A model generated the notes under the pieces. The model worked only from the letters and a program-made list of their open reading frames with translations. It did no database searches and was not told where the DNA came from. Source: Bullera alba (Eukaryota; Basidiomycota; Tremellomycetes; Tremellales; Bulleraceae). Taken from it: a stretch of 64,000 bases of DNA. The position numbers and the translations under genes were made by a program. Numbering within the stretch: position 1 is the first letter of the stretch; each line of letters opens with the position of its first letter. The DNA lies in assembly GCA_001600095.1 (NCBI GenBank), contig BCIX01000002.1:1550001-1614000 (forward strand), written 5' to 3'. This document shows positions 11,767-22,189 of the stretch, piece after piece.

Positions 11767-12067
11767 TCCTGCGGTGCTCCTTGACGAATCGCAACGGACG
11801 CCAGTCTTGATGTTGAACGACTATAGCAACCTGTCTTTGAAGAAAGTCATACGCGTGTAAACAAACCAATGTCACCGAGAGCTTAATCGGCACCCTGTAT
11901 TTAGATTTGTTTTCACGGAATCAAAACCTGCATTGACGCGATCGGCGATCACCGCCGGTGTAGGATTTTTTGAGAACCGGCCAGCTTGCTGCTGCACAAA
12001 GATTTCTGTTTTTGCTGATCTTGTGAGCGATACCTCTTAGTCCAACTCACAATCACAGCAAAGCACC
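11767..12067. promoter_or_regulatory. Divergent promoter of NUD1 and NUG1 with ACGCGT and forkhead-like sites
   Basis: About 300 bases between divergent starts. At 11851-11864 an ACGCGT hexamer (MluI cell-cycle box type) directly abuts GTAAACAA (forkhead consensus RYAAACA), 85 bases upstream of the NUD1 ATG. Single hexamers of this kind occur by chance in a window this size, so only the composite arrangement is of interest. A direct link to cell-cycle control is inference. Confidence 0.35.
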
Positions 12068-14310
12068 ATGCCCAGAATCAGAAAGAGTGGGTTCCGGGAG
12101 ATTTGCTGGCTCGTACTGTACTAAGCGATTTTGCAGAGACATCCAACCGTGGAACCACCCGAGATAGGGCCAAGGTCACCAAGAAAGTTGCCGAGACTCA
12201 CAGGAAGAGGAGAAAGGACAGCAAGACGAACCCCCAGTGGAAGTCCAGTGAGTGGAGCGTCAGCACCTGCTCCATTGAGCTTCGCTGATCATCCTCATTG
12301 TTTAGAGAAGAAGGCGGATCCTGGAATTCCCAACTCGTTCCCCTACAAGGACCGAATCCTCGCTGAGCTAGCCACCGAGAAGCGACTTGCGGAAGAGGCC
12401 AAACTCGCCAAACGACAGGCCAACAAGCCCGCTCAGGAAGAGGAGGAGGACATACCAGGGATCAATTCTGTCGCTTCCAAAGTTCTCTCTGCGTCCGCTG
12501 CCATTCCGGTCAAGGCCAATGGCAAAGCAGCCGCAACCGAGGATGACGAGGTGCCCGAACTGATAGACACGGCATTGACCAACCTGCAGGATGTCCTGGA
12601 CCGAGCGGATGTCGTGCTGCAGGTCGTCGACGCTAGAGATATCCAGGGAGGACGAAGTGCGTTCATTGAGAAGCTGGTCACGGATGCTGGAGGTACCTAC
12701 GGCTTGCTTGTCAACAAAGTCGGTGAGTGTGTCAACGCTGGTGAAGCTACCGCGAGCAGACGCTGACCTTCCCCACAGACTTGATACCGCGTGAAGCGCT
12801 TCAAGGATGGTTGCCACATCTTCCCGAGAACACCTACTTCTTCTCTTCGAAGCCCTACTCCCCAACTGCCGCCGGACCATCTACGTCTACCGCTTCGGCT
12901 GTTGGCAGAGCTGAGCTCTTCGCTGCGATCAAGCAATGGTCAAAGACCAAGAGCTCGAACGGTGGCGAGGGAGACGTCGTAGTTGCCATGATGGGACTCC
13001 CCTCTGTCGGGAAGTCCGCCCTTGTGAACTCTCTTCTTCCGCTGTCCGCCCCTAAACAGGCGGTGGCAGAGGCTACGCCTACTGGTGCTGCTGCCAAGCA
13101 CCCTCAGCCAACGACCACAGCCCCGGTCGAGCTCGCTATCGATATCGGAAATGGTGTCAAGGCCAGAATCATCGACACACCCGGTTGGGAGTTCACCGAG
13201 GACGAGGATGAGATCGCTGGTATGGACGACGATGTGGATGGAGACGACCAAGAGGTCTGGGACAAGCTCGAGGACCGAGTGGCAGGTGACCTGTTGAGGA
13301 GGAACTTGGGTAGAATAGATCGAGTCAAAGATGCGCTTCCCTTGGGTAAGTCAGAGTCTTCACAATTCTCGGCGGAGTACTGACGAGCCCAAACAGTTCA
13401 ATACATCTTCAAACGGTCAAATGCCCAGGACTTGATGTTGACTTACAACGTGCCTTACTTCCAAGAAGGCGATGTTGAAGCTTTCTTGTTGGCTCTCGCT
13501 AGATTGAATGGCCGTGTCAAGAAGGTGAGCTGGCCCCCATCACGTATGAATTAGTACGCTCTGACGACCTTGTAGCACGGAGACGCCGACTTTGAGGGCG
13601 CCTCGAGGATCCTTCTCCGAGATTGGGCTCTGAACACCTTCCCATACTACTCGACCCCACCCAAAGCCGCTGCTGGTCAGCAGGTGACAATCCGAGACCA
13701 TCTCAAAAGCGTGCTCGACAAGTGCAGAACGAGAAAGGAGATGCGAGCCACTGGTCGAGGTATTGTGCGGTTCACTGGCGGTGAAGTTGACGAGAGAGAG
13801 GTGAGCATTTCAGGGTCTTGCATTTTGTGGCCAAAGCTAATCATATGATAGGTCATTTTGGATGACGATTACACTGCTCTCGCTGCGGACTCGGATGACG
13901 AAGATGACGAAGATGAGGACGAGGAGGATCTGGAGCTTGACGACGAGCTGGACGAGGAGCTGCTCGATGATGAGGATGACGAGGACGAGGAAGAGGAGGA
14001 CGCCCTGGTAGTCGGTATCGACGACGGAGAGGAGTTGGTCTTGGAAGATGGTGATGAGCCAGAGTCAGGATCGGACCTTCCCGAAGACGCCGAGGATGAT
14101 GAGGCTGAGGAGGAAGACGAGGAGGAGGAGGATGAAGAGGATCAGCCACCAGCTATCCCATCTGCCCTCAAGAGGAAGAGGAAGAGCGATGTCTCCCCCT
14201 CGTCCGCCTTGAAGAAGGCGAAGAGGGTGTCGTTCGGCAGCAACGAGATCAGACACATTGCCGGCAGGAAGATGCCAAAGGGCAGGAGGGGCAGCAGGAT
14301 GAGGCGTTGA
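12068..14310 (+). CDS. NUG1: NUG1/Grn1/nucleostemin-family circularly permuted GTPase (60S biogenesis)
   Basis: Nucleolar GTPase needed for maturation and export of the 60S pre-ribosome. Exon 1 (12068-12086) gives MPRIRK; splicing to 12136 gives the basic coiled N-terminus (AKVTKKVAETHRKRRKDSK, then NPQWKSKKKADPGIPNSFPYKD), the diagnostic nucleostemin start. G motifs come in permuted order: DARDIQG, G4 LLVNKVDLIP (across the intron after 12720), G1 GLPSVGKSALVN (about 12990-13025) and G3 DTPGW (about 13175). The domain ends near LMLTYNVPYFQEGDVEAFL. The C-terminus is a strongly acidic Asp/Glu run of about 90 residues (13860-14145), then a basic nuclear signal KRKRKSD, a KRVSF motif (14221-14235) and a basic tail GRRGSRMRR. 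A large acidic tail is not universal in the family. The NKVD-before-P-loop order makes the assignment firm. Confidence 0.92.
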
Positions 14311-14973
14311 GCGGCGCTAACGCCGTTGGTCATATACCCAAAGAGGGTCAATGATCTGCGCTTATAGAGATCATTCGGCATCGCATGTACACATCATCAG
14401 ACCCAGGCTTCTTGAGCTAGAGCAAGTGATAGACTCTGGCCAATCGTCTTCGCTATCGCTATCGATCTCGTTATCAGCTAGTGATTTAGCGTGCGTCAGG
14501 TGACGCTGAGCAGCTGCTAATAACATCGCTGAGATCTCGGTCGAAATCGTAATTACGCTCATGGTCGAGATAAGCAGGTTGTGATGTAGCGATTCCCGGA
14601 TCTATCGCAGACAGTGCGGTCTACGTGTCGTGAGCTGAACTGAGCTCGCTCTGCATAGCCATGAGCCTCGACACTGCTTGCTTGGAACCAAAGCGTGAGT
14701 CTGAATGGGCCCACGCGGGCGCAGGCGGGCGCCTGTAAGCTCGCCCCAAATCGATCGCGATCGGGAAGCAAGTCTGGCGATCGTCGGAGATTTCCTTGAC
14801 TCTATCCGGTAATTGCGGCTGTCTCGATGATGTGATCTCGGTATTAGCTTAGCTTCCGCGATTGACTTTATCTATCGGCCTATACAACCAGACTTGGGGG
14901 GAACTCATTTGTTGATTCCTTCTTCTCCACATCTCACACTACACCCTCTCTCACAGCTCTACACCTAGACACA
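14311..14973. other. Intergenic stretch upstream of the MocA-type oxidoreductase
   Basis: The 663 bases between NUG1 and the oxidoreductase hold no ORF that I believe. A perfect 12-base palindrome CGATCGCGATCG lies at 14752-14763, next to a GC-rich patch (14708-14745). The last 70 bases before the ATG are pyrimidine-rich, as expected for a fungal core promoter or leader. Confidence 0.4.
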
Positions 14974-16872
14974 ATGGCAGCTCAGACTTTCAATGCGCTC
15001 ATGATCGGCGGTGGTTACGTGAGTAAGAGGTGCTGCGATTCCACGTCCGCCCGATCGTCCCACGTTTCTCGCAAATGGCAGCCTCGAGCAAGACCGGACG
15101 CTGACGAAGCGCTTCTCAGGCCATGTTTGGTACCGAGGAGGGTGAGTACCTTGAATCACCTCACAGCCATCCTTGAGGTCGTAGCTTACCACCCGTTTAG
15201 GCCCTTGGAACATCTCCAAGCGACTCGAGGCCAAGGTTGGCGATCGACTCAAGGTCACCGCTGTGATCGAGGTCGACCCGCCCAGAGCTGAGGCTGCCCT
15301 CAAGCTGAAGCGGGACGGACCCAACAAGAAGGCCTACGAGGACACTGTCATCATCAACAATGTCAAGGCGTTCGCTGAGAAGGTCAAGAGTGGCGAGCTT
15401 GCTCACCCCACGTGAGTCTTAGCCTTCCCCCGCCCTGCATAATTGCCCCTACGTGTGTGCAGAGTCCTCCTCTAACGCTAGTGTCCCAGGGCTATCTTCG
15501 TCGCTACACCACCTGCCTTCCGAGGCGGTCTCACCGCCCCCCGGGACCTGGAGCTCCAGCTCACCGCAAACTTCCCCAACACCCCAATCTTCCTCGAGAA
15601 GCCAGTCGCCACGGGTGCCCCATACCAGGAAAGCATAGGAGAGGCCAAGCAGGTCGCCCAGCATCTCAAGGACAACCACAAGGGTGTTATCTCCATCGGG
15701 TAGGCATAAAGCTTGCAGCGTACTGGATATAGCTTGCTAATAGTCCTCCAGTTACGTTCTGCGATACCTCACTGCCGTTCAGACCATGAAGAAGATCATC
15801 GAGGAGAATGACCTGCATGTGTGAGTTAAGCTATATCGTACGCCTCGTACAAAGCTTACTAGCCCGAAGCATGGCCACCTTTGCCCGATGGATCATGGCC
15901 TACCCACCTGGTACCAAACTCGTGAGTGGAGGTCGGACCATCTCAACGGAATGTGACCGCTGACACCGCCTACAGGACTGGTGGAACAAAGCCATCCTCC
16001 AGGGACCCGTCATTGAGCAGGGAACCCACGTCTGTGAGTGATCAGCCATTCTTCAACGTCGAATAGAGCTAACCCAAGTTCTTAGGTGACCTCTCGCGAT
16101 ACTTTGGTGGAGACATCAACTTCGACACCCTCAGGTGAGCTTGCTAGAGCTGCTGTGCTGGGCCATCGCTGACGTCTCTCAGTGCCGCATCCGTGGAATG
16201 GCACGAGAAGCCAGGATTCCTGTCGAAGATCGGTATCGACGAGAGCAAGATCCCAGAGGATGACAGAATCCCTCGATTCACCACCTCGTCCTGGTGAGTA
16301 ATTTGGATGGGCTACAGAATACCATAGGCTTGTGTACTGATGTCACGTCAGGAAATACGCTACCGGAGCTGTCGGCACTATGATGCACGGTGTCTCTCTG
16401 CAGGGCACCAACGATTCCATCGAACTCCAGGTCTTCGCTGATGGAGTGAGTTCTTCAAGGCCGCCCTGCGTCATCGTTGGATAACATTGCTGACACTGCG
16501 CGTAGTACCAATTCGTGTAAGCTGATTCAATCTCCGCTGTAAGCAGCTTCTGATCTTCGTTAGCCTCTCGGACCCTTACGGAACCCCCGAGCTACGAATC
16601 CGACGACCCGGATCTGACGAGACTGAGATCGTCCCAACTCCAGGTAAGCCGACTCTTGCCTGCCAATACGATCACCCACTGATTGGCTTGCAGGAGACGA
16701 CCCATACCAGACCGAGATGAACCACTTCATCGACGCCATCGAGGGTGGACCCGAGCCTACCATCCTGTCGAGCTACGAGGACGCTACGCAGACTTACGAG
16801 ATGACTTGGGCTATCAGGAATGCTTCGGAGGTCAACTCGAAGAAGCAGCTCGAGAAGTACGGCAAGAAGTAG
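14974..16872 (+). CDS. Gfo/Idh/MocA-family NAD(P)-dependent oxidoreductase
   Basis: Rossmann-fold dehydrogenase, probably acting on a sugar or polyol; the substrate is unknown. The dinucleotide-binding start is built by splicing exon 1 (14974-15018, MAAQTFNALMIGGGY) to a 22-base exon (15120-15141, AMFGTEE) and then to GPWNISKRLEAKVG. Next come VIEVDPPRAEAAL, VATPPAFRGG and the family hallmark near residue 135, IFLEKPVATG (EKP). The C-terminal half includes QGTHVCDLSRYFGG and the closing block DDPYQTEMNHFIDAIEGG. I count 13 exons, including an 11-base exon at 16506-16516 coding YQF plus part of a Val codon. The last exon is 16694-16872. No signal peptide is seen, so it is probably cytosolic. 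Family assignment is firm and specific function is not. Confidence 0.9.
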
Positions 16873-19330
16873 ATGGGCGCTACCAAGCGCTAAGAGGAGG
16901 ATTGACAGTCTGGTGTGGAGTTGCGTTCAAAAGAAAAGTATCAAAAGAAAAGTACGAGTACGTCTGTACAAGTACATCAGGCTTGAAGCCTCGCATAATC
17001 GCGGTGGAATAGTACCGATGGGGAGCAAGTGGCATCGTCGGACAATATTGAATGCATAGATTGAAGATGACTGTGCCAAGTGAGACCATCTGATGCTGCT
17101 TTCTATGGGCGAGTACACGGAGCAGCGAGGGCCAGTGCTGTCCCAATTCCTCTCTCGGCGAAATCAACGAAAGTTGGAAATGCTGTGGTTGCACTCGTCG
17201 ATCGATTGAAACTGCTCATTCCGGTCGCAACATCTACGGTCACGTATTATAATGATATGGTTCGAAGCGGGACGTGGACAGGGATACATGTGATAGATCA
17301 TAGAGGACAACTTCTACACTGGTCACTTGACGGGGAGAGCCGAAAGACAACTACGAACTAGCCGACCAGTCAGCTTTCATTCAGACACGATCCTTCACAA
17401 TAGCGGGGAGGAGGAGTGTGTTCAGGGACGCCCACGAGCGTATAAAGAATGTGGAAAAACGCCCGTTAATTTCCTCACGGAACGATAGGACTGGTGCCAA
17501 CATATTATCATCATAAAAGGGGAGGTCGGGGAAACAATGGGAAGATGAGGAGAGGACCACGAACTCACTGTATGTCTACACTTCTCCCCCAATTGATCCA
17601 CAGCTCAGCCAGGCTGGATCCGATGGTCAGAATACTAGCTACAGAGGCGGTGAACAGTAAAGCCAGTGCAAGAGAACAGCTGGAGGAGGAAGAGAGCTCG
17701 AGCCTCAAACGAAAGTTTTGTGGTTGACTTTTGATTCCGTGCGGACATCCGCCTCACTCCGCTTTCATGACGGCCGGATCGACTCCGCCAGCAGCTGGGC
17801 TCGAGCCTCGTGCGTGCACCAACTCTCTCTGCCACAGCCAGGTTGTCGGACTGTGTTGTTCATCAATCAGCTGTGTGGACGACTGGCACCCAGCAAGCTG
17901 ACATATGTGTAGTCTGCAAATCTCTGACTATACATGACTACTGACATCATTTACTGGTGCTGTACCACGGACATCCACTCAAAGACTACCCACCGGATCC
18001 GGTTCGTATTGGGTTCGCACCCACAACACCGATCCTGCTCAACACGACCGTCCCGATCGATGCCCACACCCTCCTCCCCACGTGAACCGACACCATCTCC
18101 GTCATGGATACCTTTGACACTGCTGTCGGAGATTTCTGGACATAGGTTAGCGCTAGCGTAGTGCTGAATAAACCGGCGAATGAAAATTAACCAGGATCTG
18201 GCCTGCTCAAAGGATGGGTCGTGGTGCAAAGGATGGTCTTTTACGATCCTAGCACCTGGTGCTAGGGTGTACCGCTGTGATAAGGTAGCGACACTGCTTC
18301 GTACTCCGTGTCAGAATGAGACATATTAAGCTGATTGATCGGCGTAGAAGTCGATGATGGTTCCTGTATCCAATCTCCAACGACTATCGCAGGGAGAACA
18401 GTGTCAAGAGGTCCTTTGATAACGTTGGGGGTCAGGTACCGCGTTTGATGGAGCCGCTTGACCTGAACACGGGACAAGCTCCGCTCTGAGCGCTCTGACC
18501 ACTCCAGCGCGATCTTGATGGCAAGTCGGAGATCGATCAACGGCCATCGGTGACTAGCATAGCCTGACAACCACGCACGTCCTTTCGCTTCAGTTTCGCG
18601 TCCTGAGTCGGGTCTGAGGTGACTCATGAAACGACTCGTCTCGCCGACCAGCACCACAGCAACCTGATCTCACCGCATCGCTTGGGATGGTCTCTCGAGC
18701 GGGCATACTGAACGCTGTGATGGCCACGGCGATAGGTACCCCTGGTCCAACTGCGCCTCTTTAATCTAACCCCTGCCAGAGAAGCACAATGTCGACACTC
18801 TTACCCCTCGAGGTGGAGTGAAGGTGGGTATAGGGTTCAGGACAGGGTTTGCTAAATCTCCGACATGTGTTTGATCTCTCTGTGAGAAAAGTCAAACTCA
18901 ATATCGCCAATCCATCAACGGTTTGGCATCGCTCCCATCAATGTGTCAAGCCGAGGACTCCGCTTCTTGCCGGGAAAGCTTGGTCCATCGGTCCCAGTCG
19001 AATGGATACTTAAACCTCCAATCCTCGCCTCACTTGTTCTTCTTCTTCACCACTTCCCACCTCCGCTACTCCCTTCCACACCCTCCCCACCACAACCACT
19101 GCACCTCGTCAAAACCACCTCGAGGCTGCCCCACCCCCGCGACAGAGAGTCGCCAATTCTTTCTCGAGCATCCTGTGAGTAGTCGTCAGCTTGAATCTTC
19201 ACTCCGAGCACGACCACCACAACTCCTCTCCGTCCTCCACGCTGCTAGACAATGTTCGGACCCAGCTGATGCCTCGTCAGCTCTCTGCTCAACCCCAACA
19301 TCCCCGCTCTCTCCCCTCACCCGGACCACC
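16873..19330. other. Gene-poor 2.4 kb stretch with only weak ORFs
   Basis: I see no recognisable domain, tRNA, transposon or terminal repeat here. Short ORFs occur on both strands (for example 17080-17361 plus, 17951-18229 minus), but none has motifs or plausible splicing. The only stretch that reads like protein is on the minus strand at 18262-18756 (listed separately). The right end, from about 18990, is the promoter and pyrimidine-rich leader of the CCCH gene; a TATA-like ATACTTAAA lies near 19005-19013. Confidence 0.5.
18262..18756 (-). pseudogene. Possible decayed or mis-spliced small gene
   Basis: Two open pieces on the minus strand lie in different frames. The upstream one (about 18756-18674) reads VPIAVAITAFSMPARETIPS. 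The downstream one (18663-18262) reads VAVVLVGETSRF and then about 120 more residues, ending SLPYHSGTP. Between them is GTGAGATCAG (18664-18673), which begins and ends like an intron but is only 10 bases long. An independent start inside the downstream piece (MSHLRPDSG) is possible. No family is recognised. It could be a remnant, a sequencing or assembly slip, a noncoding RNA, or chance. Confidence 0.2.
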
Positions 19331-21668
19331 ATGCCCTCGACAGGCACCCGGCCTAGTCGTGCTGCTTGGAGAGGAGGCCGTGGTCGCCCCGGCCACAAGG
19401 GCGACCACAAGCAAGGAGAAGAAGGCCCGGAGATGGTCTCGCCCCCCCCTGCCCGACAGCGGGCCAAGAAGGTCGATGGTGAGTGGATGAGTTCATTCCT
19501 TCGCCACTCCAATCCCTCTTAATCTTCCGTAGTTGACGTGTCATACGGCGAGGGTCCGAGCTGACTCCAAACCTTAGCCAACCCTGACGTCTCTCCTTCT
19601 TCGCGACCCGACGAGCCCCCTCGTGGCAAAGGTACTGGTGCTGCTCTCAGAGCCGCCAGCAGCCATGATGATGTCGTCTCCCCTCCCTCCAGCACTGTGC
19701 CCAACCACTCCGTCCAGCCTCCTCGTCCAAGGTACTCGATGGACCAGGTGCTACGACATCTAGACACTGCCTCAACCCAGCCAGCCCACCAAGGCAAGAG
19801 AAGACATGTCCAAGATACCCCTCCGACGGTGCAACAGGTTATCCCTCCTCCCTCGCCCGTCTCATCTCACGATGAGGTGTATACGCCGAGGATCCCCTTC
19901 CAATCTTTGGTCGACTCCCATGCCTCAGCGGTCGATACCGGTGCCCCTCGATATCTCCCCTCCTCTCGTAGTCGTACGCCGGTGCTGCCCTCTCGACCCC
20001 AAACCTGGCGAGAGGAGATGGAATTCCGACTTGCCGCCATCATGGCTCCACCCCCTTATTCCGATGACGAAGTCCCTCTGCCCAAACCATACAACGCAGA
20101 ATACCCTCATCCCATCTCCTCATACGCCTCCCACGGCTGCAATGCTTATGTCCGTCGGACTTCAGGCTATGACCTTATCCTTCAACATCTCATCGATCAC
20201 GATCCCGATCAACTCAAGGGTTCCATCCTTGCCTCGGCAAACCGGGACGACATCTTCCCTCCGAGTCTCACCATGCTGGTCGAAGCTGGTGAAGGGTGCA
20301 GTATACCCGAACGTCTGTGGACCCGGTTCGAGAGCTTTGGTGCTGCCAGGGTCCCAATCGGTATTGGTGCTTCGGCTTCCTACGCACCGAGTCTCACCTC
20401 TCAACTGCCGAGTCCGTCTACCCCGTCAACCTCATACTCGACTCCTTTCCGTCCGGCTGCCCATGTCGATCATGCACCCACAACACAGTATCACAGCTCG
20501 TCCAGTCACGACAGCTGGCATACACCCAGTGTCCCTCCTCGCTTTGCTCGAAGCCTCAGTCAATCCTCCTCGACCACCTCTCTCAGACAGGTTGGTACGG
20601 CTTCGACTTGTCCATCACCCAGTCCATTCACCCGAGAGGTTGACAGCTACACCTACCCTCTCAAGAGCGTGTACGACGAATGGTCCTCCCTCAAGAAAGG
20701 TTCAGATCCCTCGCCTTTCTTCAAGACGGAGATGTGCCAGATATGGGAGGATACCGGTCTGTGCAAGTATGGTACCAGCTGTCAGGTGTGTACTGTCTCA
20801 TCTCCGATCTAGCTTGACACCTACTGACTGGTCTCACTAGTTTGCTCATGGGCTTCACGAGCTTCGGAACCTTCCTGGCCTCACTGCACTGCCAACTCCA
20901 CCTCTCGACCACACTGCCCTCCCGACCGAAGGTTTCGTTCCTTACCGCGACACCCCATCGGCGTATCACGGTCGATACCAGCAACCTGCCGACTCCACCA
21001 CTCTCAGTGAGCAATACCAATACCCACGCAAGTCATCCGTCGACTCCCTCACCACTCCGTTCTACCACACACCGAGTCTATCGATGTCGAGTCGGTTCGA
21101 GGGCCGACGAGCCTCAGCCCCACCTAGTCACTTGGCTCCGGTACTTGAGGTGGTTGACGACGACTTGCCTACACCGTGGTGGAGGGAGAACTTTGCCAGG
21201 AAGCAGTCATTAGCGCCCATCGGGTCCGAGAGGGAGTCGTCCCATGGTTCCAACTCCAACGGGAGTCCTCCTCGACATGGTGATCGAGAGCGAGGCATAC
21301 ACGGCATGACACCTTCCCCCTCGAGAGGGTCAAAGCAATACGATCAGTCCCCCTCCCAGGCCAGTATGTCATCGTCATCTCGGTACACCAGACCTGACTC
21401 GGCTTACGGCTGGACCAACACTGCCTCTACCGCACTCGAGACCATGGCCACGGGTCCTTCGACCGGTGCTACCCAAAGTCGCGGGTGGATCGACGAGCCC
21501 ATCACTCGACTTCCCAAAGGTACCAGAGCGCCCATCACCCCTGAGACCTATCTCCAAGCTTCAACTCCGTCGCCCAGCAAATCCGCTCAGAGATCCAACG
21601 GGGCTCAAGGCCAAGACATCTTCGCTACCACCTTCGACTTTCCTCAATCCCGCTCCATATGGTCATGA
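19331..21668 (+). CDS. CCCH zinc-finger protein with a single TTP/TIS11-type finger
   Basis: Probable RNA-binding protein. Three exons: 19331-19478, 19578-20785 and 20841-21668. The N-terminus has an RGG-like patch (RAAWRGGRGRPGHKG), followed by about 350 Ser/Pro/Thr-rich residues. The finger is FFKTEMCQIWEDTGLCKYG, then TSCQFAHGLHELR across the second intron. The spacing is Cys-X8-Cys-X5-Cys-X3-His with the family lead-in (F)KTEMC. Tristetraprolin/Cth2 proteins, which bind AU-rich 3'UTRs and speed decay, normally have a second finger about 18 residues later; here NLPGLTALPTPPLDH follows and no second finger exists. The C-terminal 270 residues are disordered, with many SP/TP sites. The ATG follows ACC in a good context. 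The leader is pyrimidine-rich. mRNA decay is only one possible role. Confidence 0.8.
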
Positions 21669-22189
21669 CCCCACCTCATACACCACTCTAATCTATCATT
21701 CCAACGATCTAATCAGCATTGCGACCCAACTTGGCCTCCCCTCTTTTCTAATGAGGCCCAACACACGAGACTTGACCGACAATTACCATGTAGAGTAGCT
21801 ATCCGGGACAACGACCCATATCATCACTTGTACTTCTAATACGTATCATCGTGTATCAAGTACGCCATGTTCTTCGATAGTCTGAGGACCATCGCAAAAG
21901 TTGCTCAATGAGAGAGATGCAACACATGTCTTCTGATCATCTCGCTGCAACGATATGATATATGAGGCTGACAACGAATGACGAGGGTATACAAGGCAAT
22001 CGTGCCCGATTATGCGAGACTGCCTAATTTCCACTATCGAGGTCTCCCATGCCGCAAGTCGCCTCCGTTGTCTCCTTGAGGATGATCCGACCTCAATGCA
22101 TCCAACATGAGATACACGACTCCCGGTCTCCGGCTCCCTCAAGTCCATGCTCTGAAATCATCAGATCATCCCTGACCTCTCTGAAAGTC
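21669..22189. other. Convergent 3' region of the CCCH gene and UBP8
   Basis: The 521 bases lie between two facing stop codons and presumably hold both 3'UTRs. Short ORFs (for example 21846-22148 minus) show no motifs. I see no RNA gene here. Confidence 0.4.

Noticed and set aside
17900..18110. tRNA-like GGTTCG words near 18001-18020
   Set aside because: No matching A box, acceptor stem or anticodon arm. GTTCGA words elsewhere all lie in coding exons.
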